DNA from: JBQTHP01 sp052389755
Lineage (GTDB): Bacteria; Pseudomonadota; Gammaproteobacteria; Steroidobacterales; Steroidobacteraceae
NCBI GenBank assembly: GCA_052389755.1
Contig: JBQTHP010000264.1
Location: 1 to 17,478, forward strand
Length of the DNA stretch: 17,478 bases
Reading direction: 5' to 3'
A program made the position numbers and the translations under genes. The stretch's first letter is position 1. The number at the start of each line of letters is the position of its first letter. Of this stretch, positions 14,420-17,478 are shown in pieces. Below the pieces are notes generated by a model. It was not told where the DNA came from. It saw nothing but the letters and a program-made list of their open reading frames with translations, and did not search any database.

Positions 14420-14509
14420 GAGGTCAGCGGTGGTTTTGTACCTGATGCAGAGCGGCGACAGGTGCTTGTGCGATGCAGCAATCGTGCTTATGTCGTGCCG
14501 ATTCGCGAA

Positions 14510-14515
14510 TAGAAT
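14510..14515 (+). promoter_or_regulatory. Possible -10 element giving a near-leaderless pepQ transcript
   Basis: TAGAAT (5 of 6 to TATAAT) ends 8 nt before the pepQ ATG, and no Shine-Dalgarno lies between them. The spacing is what a leaderless mRNA would show. The -35 region (CTTATG) is weak. Confidence 0.35.
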
Positions 14516-14523
14516 CGCCGTCC

Positions 14524-15876
14524 ATGAGCCAGGCACCCGTTTCCGATCTCGATCGACTGTTCGCCGACCATCTGCGCACGCTCGAACAGCGCTTTGCGCT
14601 CGCCCTCGAGCAGTCGGGCGCCGACGCCATACTGCTTTACTCCGGCGCGGCACCGATGATTTTTCGCGACGACAACTCGTATCCGTTTCGCGTGCATCCG
14701 CCGTTCAAGGTGTGGGTCCCGCTCACGGATGCGCCGGAGTGCTTCGTGTACTTCGAGCCCGGTCGCAGGCCCGTGCTGCTGCTGCATCGTCCGACCGACT
14801 ATTGGTACAAGCCGTCGGAGATTCCGAGCGCGTACTGGACGCGCCACTTCGACATCCACGCGGTTGCCGATCTGGCGGCGGCCCGAGCGGCATTGCCGTT
14901 AGACCTCTCCCGCACGGTATTCGTCGGCGAGCCCTTCGCCGAGCTCTCGCGCTGGGGCGTCGGAGCCGTGAATCTCGAGGCGCTGCTGCGCCGGGTCGAT
15001 TTCGAGCGCGCCGCGAAGAGCCCTTACGAGCTCGCATGCCTGCGCGAGGCGAGCAGGCTCGGCGCGCGCGGCCACGTCGCTGCCGCGCGCGCGTTTGCGG
15101 CGGGTGCCTCGGAGTTCGAGATCCAGCTCGTGTATCTGCGCGCTTGCGGTCTGCGCGAGCAGGAATTGCCGTACAACGCCATCATCGCGCTCAACGAGGG
15201 CGCAGCGGTGCTGCACTATCAGGTCCTCGAGCGCGCTGCGCCCGCGGAGCGCCACTCCCTGCTGATCGACGCGGGCGCCGATTGCGCCGGCTACGCGAGC
15301 GACATCACGCGGACCTACTCACACTCGGATCCGGACTTCGCCGCGCTCGTGGGAGCGATGGACGAGCTGCAGCAATCGCTGTGCACCGGTGTGCGCGCCG
15401 GCGTCGACTGGCGGGACGTGCATCTGTTGGCTCATCGGCTGATCGCAGAGCTCCTGTACGAGGCGGGAATCATTACGTGCGATGCGGACGAGGCGGTGGA
15501 TTGCGGCGTCTCGAGCGTGTTCCTGCCGCACGGCATCGGCCATCTGCTCGGACTCCAGGTGCACGATGTCGGCGGATTTGCCGGCTCGCCCGAAGGCGGC
15601 GACATTCCGCGGCCACCGGGGCACCCCTTCCTGCGACTCACGCGGGTGCTCGAGCCAGGCTTCGTCGTCACGATGGAGCCGGGCATCTACTTCATCGATC
15701 AGCTTCTCGATGAGGCCCGCGCCGACCGCCGTCGCGAAAAGATCGACTGGCAGCGGGTCGCAGGCCTGCGCAAGTTCGGCGGTATTCGCATCGAGGACGA
15801 TCTCGCGGTTACGGCGACCGGCTGCGAGAACCTGACGCGGGATGCGTTCCGCGCCGTGGCGCCCGCGGTCGACTAA
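14524..15876 (+). CDS. pepQ: Xaa-Pro dipeptidase (prolidase), M24B metallopeptidase
   Basis: Cytoplasmic metalloenzyme that cleaves Xaa-Pro dipeptides; PepQ-type enzymes can also hydrolyse some organophosphate esters. The protein has 450 residues, close to E. coli PepQ (443). The creatinase-like N-terminal domain spans about 1-160. The pita-bread domain carries the five metal ligands: Asp249 (LLIDAGADC), Asp260 (YASDITRTY), His340 (LPHGIGHLLGLQVHD), Glu385 (TMEPGIYF) and Glu424 (GGIRIEDDL). The insert with LDEARADRRREKIDW before the last strands is typical of PepQ rather than PepP. The ATG at 14524 is chosen because the family N-terminus begins there; an earlier in-frame start at 14473 adds residues with no family resemblance. 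The stop codon touches the left end of an IS1380-type element, yet the C-terminus looks complete. Confidence 0.93.
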   Translation: MSQAPVSDLDRLFADHLRTLEQRFALALEQSGADAILLYSGAAPMIFRDDNSYPFRVHPPFKVWVPLTDAPECFVYFEPGRRPVLLLHRPTDYWYKPSEIPSAYWTRHFDIHAVADLAAARAALPLDLSRTVFVGEPFAELSRWGVGAVNLEALLRRVDFERAAKSPYELACLREASRLGARGHVAAARAFAAGASEFEIQLVYLRACGLREQELPYNAIIALNEGAAVLHYQVLERAAPAERHSLLIDAGADCAGYASDITRTYSHSDPDFAALVGAMDELQQSLCTGVRAGVDWRDVHLLAHRLIAELLYEAGIITCDADEAVDCGVSSVFLPHGIGHLLGLQVHDVGGFAGSPEGGDIPRPPGHPFLRLTRVLEPGFVVTMEPGIYFIDQLLDEARADRRREKIDWQRVAGLRKFGGIRIEDDLAVTATGCENLTRDAFRAVAPAVD

Positions 15877-15906
15877 CCCGGAAATCTCACACAGGGAGGG
15901 TGCATC

Positions 15907-15970
15907 GGGTCTTTGAGTGAGTAAAACTTGAGTTGCGAGAACAAGTTGTTTCTCAACTCAGGAGAGACCC
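15907..15970 (+). other. Leader stem-loops around the IS1380 transposase ribosome-binding site
   Basis: An outer pairing GGGTCT (15907-15912) with AGACCC (15965-15970) ends just before the transposase ATG and encloses its Shine-Dalgarno. An inner hairpin pairs TGAGTT with AACTCA (15929-15934 and 15955-15960) and GAGAA with TTCTC (15937-15941 and 15950-15954), with a 2-nt bulge. Such structures in other IS families limit transposase translation from transcripts entering from outside. Confidence 0.45.
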
Positions 15971-15971
15971 G

Positions 15972-17126
15972 ATGCCGACACAGTGTAACGCCGAGCAGCT
16001 GGAGTTTTCATGCGTTGGACGGCGCCGAGTGGTGGCGGCGTTCGATGGCGGGACCGTCAGCTCGGATGCCGGAGCGCTGCTGCTGGGACGAGTGGATGAG
16101 GCGATCGGGCTGATCGATCGGCTGAGCGCATGCTTCATCGATCAGCGCAAACCCTGGCTGATCGAGCACACGGTGCGCACGCTCGTCGGGCAACGCGTGT
16201 TCGGGATTGCGCTGGGGTATGAGGACCTGAACGATCACGAGCAGCTGCGGCACGACCCGGTGTTCGGCGCCTTGCTGGGGAAGCTCGAGGCGCAGCGTTC
16301 GGACTGCGCGGCGCTGGCGGGCAAGAGCACGCTGAACCGCCTGGAGCTGCACACGCCGGCCGTGGCGGATTGCTATCACAAGATCCGTCCGCAGAGCGCG
16401 GCGATCGAGGCGCTGTTCGTGGAGTTGTTCCTGGAGGCTCACCGCCAGGCGCCCGATGAGATCGTGCTGGATCTGGATGCCACCGATGATCCGCTGCACG
16501 GGCATCAGGAGGGGCGCTTCTTTCACGGCTACTACGATGGGTACTGCTATCTGCCGCTGTATATCTTCTGCGGCGAGCATCTGCTGTGCGCGAAGCTGCG
16601 GGCCTCGAACATTGACGGGGCGGCTGGGGCACGCGAAGAAGTCCAGCGCATCGTGGCGCAGATCCGCACACGCTGGCCCAGCGTGCGCATCATCCTGCGC
16701 GCCGACTCGGGCTTCTGCCGTGAGGAGCTGATGAGCTGGTGCGAGCAAAATGCGGTGGATTACGTGTTCGGGCTGGCCCGCAACACTCGTCTGGTGCGCG
16801 CCATCGGCGCCGAGCTGCACGAGGCGGCCCTGGAGTGTGCGCAGACTGCGCGCCCGGCGCGGCGCTTCAAGGAGCTGAGCTATCGCACCCGGCGCAGCTG
16901 GAGCCGCACGCGGCGCGTGGTGGCCAAAGCAGAGCAGACCGGCGACAAGGTCAACCCGCGCTTCATCGTGACCTCGCTGTCAGCGTCGGACTGGCCGATG
17001 CGCGAGCTGTACGAGGAGCTCTACTGTGCCCGCGGCGAGATGGAGAACCGCATCAAGGAAGCGCAGCTCAATCTCTTCGCCGATCGGCTCTCCACCGAGA
17101 CCTTCCGCGCCAATCAGCTGCACTAG
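15972..17126 (+). CDS. IS1380-family DDE transposase, C-terminally truncated
   Basis: Transposase for cut-and-paste-type movement of the element; 384 residues remain where IS1380 transposases usually have roughly 430-480. The start ATG is preceded by AGGAGA at 7 nt, and the N-terminus (FDGGTVSSDAGALLL) is typical. The DDE residues are recognisable: Asp in VLDLDATDDP (about 167-173), Asp245 in LRADSGF and Glu356/358 in YCARGEMENRIKEAQ. FADRLSTETFRANQL near the end is the family's conserved stretch, after which a TAG stop (17124-17126) comes at once. In intact relatives the protein continues with a hydrophobic C-terminal region, missing here because a second IS begins at this point. It is probably inactive, though the catalytic core is intact. 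Confidence 0.9.
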   Translation: MPTQCNAEQLEFSCVGRRRVVAAFDGGTVSSDAGALLLGRVDEAIGLIDRLSACFIDQRKPWLIEHTVRTLVGQRVFGIALGYEDLNDHEQLRHDPVFGALLGKLEAQRSDCAALAGKSTLNRLELHTPAVADCYHKIRPQSAAIEALFVELFLEAHRQAPDEIVLDLDATDDPLHGHQEGRFFHGYYDGYCYLPLYIFCGEHLLCAKLRASNIDGAAGAREEVQRIVAQIRTRWPSVRIILRADSGFCREELMSWCEQNAVDYVFGLARNTRLVRAIGAELHEAALECAQTARPARRFKELSYRTRRSWSRTRRVVAKAEQTGDKVNPRFIVTSLSASDWPMRELYEELYCARGEMENRIKEAQLNLFADRLSTETFRANQLH

Positions 17127-17478
17127 CTACGACTTGATCTGACATTATCCTAATGCGTAGTGGTACGCAGGAGAAGTCAGATGACCCAGGATCAGAAGAT
17201 CATCAAGAACAAGCTCGGGCTGCTGAAGCTAGCGCGGACGTTGGGCAGTGTCTCCGAGGCCTGCAAAGTGATGGGCTTCAGCCGTGACAGCTTCTATCGG
17301 TTCAAGGAACTGCACGAGACCGGCGGCGAGGCGGCTCTGGCGGAGATTTCGCGTCGCAAGCCGAACCTGAAGAACCGTGCCGACCCGGTTGTTGAGAAGG
17401 CGGTGATCGAGTTTGCCCTGGAACAGCCTGGCTACGGCCAGGTGCGTGTGTCCAACGAGCTCAGGAAGCGCGCGATCT
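17127..17478 (+). mobile_element. IS481-family insertion sequence, left part (runs off the right edge)
   Basis: The element follows a CTAG tetranucleotide (17123-17126, context ACTAGC). IS481-type elements are known to prefer NCTAGN targets. The segment CTACGACTTGATCTGACATT then looks like an IS terminus, and a transposase gene starts 54 nt later. The exact first base is uncertain by a few positions because the other end is outside the window. Confidence 0.75.
17181..17478 (+). CDS. IS481-family transposase, N-terminal part
   Basis: The first 99 residues of an IS481-family integrase-core transposase. The N-terminal helix-turn-helix region reads MTQDQKIIKNKLGLLKLA, then VSEACKVMGFSRDSFYRFKE. 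The stretch EISRRKPNLKNR and EQPGYGQVRVSNELRKR are hallmarks of this group. The DDE core (rve domain) would follow beyond the edge. AGGAG 8 nt before the ATG supports the start. The gene is intact as far as it can be seen. Confidence 0.9.
   Translation, partial: MTQDQKIIKNKLGLLKLARTLGSVSEACKVMGFSRDSFYRFKELHETGGEAALAEISRRKPNLKNRADPVVEKAVIEFALEQPGYGQVRVSNELRKRAI

Larger units (their letters stand above)
15877..17126 (+). mobile_element. IS1380-family insertion sequence, interrupted at its right end
   Basis: The left boundary is placed where pepQ stops; the sequence CCCGGAAATCTCACACAGGG there looks like an IS terminal repeat and resembles IS1380-family ends as I recall them. A single transposase gene follows. 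The right end is missing because an IS481-family element begins near 17123-17130, so the matching right inverted repeat and target duplication cannot be read here. The rest of IS1380 may lie beyond the window. Confidence 0.75.

Noticed and set aside
13309..14445. A 378-codon plus-strand frame opposite the acetyltransferase and lipoprotein genes
   Set aside because: Crosses two supported minus-strand genes and a terminator; no motifs.
1..17478. CRISPR array, tRNA/rRNA genes, prophage, toxin-antitoxin or defence system
   Set aside because: No regularly spaced repeats, no tRNA-like or rRNA-like sequence recognised, and all substantial genes have housekeeping, transport or transposition assignments or, for the small lipoprotein, no link to such systems.

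Overview
The window is a high-GC chromosomal segment. It consists mostly of housekeeping genes in an order typical of Gammaproteobacteria: miaB, phoH-like, ybeY, corC, lnt and then leuS on the minus strand, with ssb and uvrA divergent from each other. The gene set, the single-stranded-DNA-binding protein with its DDDIPF tip, the Fur-like and sigma-E-like sites and the IS content suggest a gammaproteobacterium, perhaps near the Xanthomonadales/Steroidobacterales/Nevskiales. The exact family is an inference and cannot be fixed from the sequence alone.

Positions 1-9586 are all on the minus strand. Read in the direction of transcription they are ssb, miaB, phoH-like ATPase, ybeY, corC, lnt, a DegP/MucD-type periplasmic protease, an Lrp/AsnC regulator, and leuS, which runs off the left edge. 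From miaB to lnt the genes are packed tightly (5-nt gap, two ATGA overlaps, one 26-nt overlap), so this is almost certainly one operon for tRNA modification, RNA maturation and envelope maintenance. The protease and the Lrp-type gene sit between lnt and leuS, which are closer neighbours in E. coli. The protease has its own sigma-E-like promoter.

Positions 9587-9753 are the divergent ssb-uvrA control region. It carries an 11-bp perfect inverted repeat inside imperfect 9-bp direct repeats. uvrA (9754-12594) is complete. Ten bases after its stop is a Fur-box-like palindrome, followed by an FTR1/EfeU-type iron permease (12680-13456). That gene converges, with overlapping stop codons, on a GNAT acetyltransferase gene. 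Upstream of the acetyltransferase is a small alanine-rich lipoprotein gene, whose strong intrinsic terminator abuts the acetyltransferase start region. Divergent from the lipoprotein gene is pepQ (Xaa-Pro dipeptidase).

The right end is mobile DNA. An IS1380-family element starts within a base or so of the pepQ stop codon. Its transposase keeps the DDE residues but loses its C-terminus at 17126, where an IS481-family element begins at a CTAG site. The second element runs off the right edge.

I found no tRNA, rRNA, CRISPR array, prophage or defence gene, and no clearly novel multi-gene system. The points most worth a second look are regulatory: the sigma-E-like promoter, the Fur box, the ssb-uvrA repeats, the terminator/acetyltransferase junction, the lipoprotein leader, and the two possible leaderless genes. 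No gene-free stretch is longer than about 200 bases.
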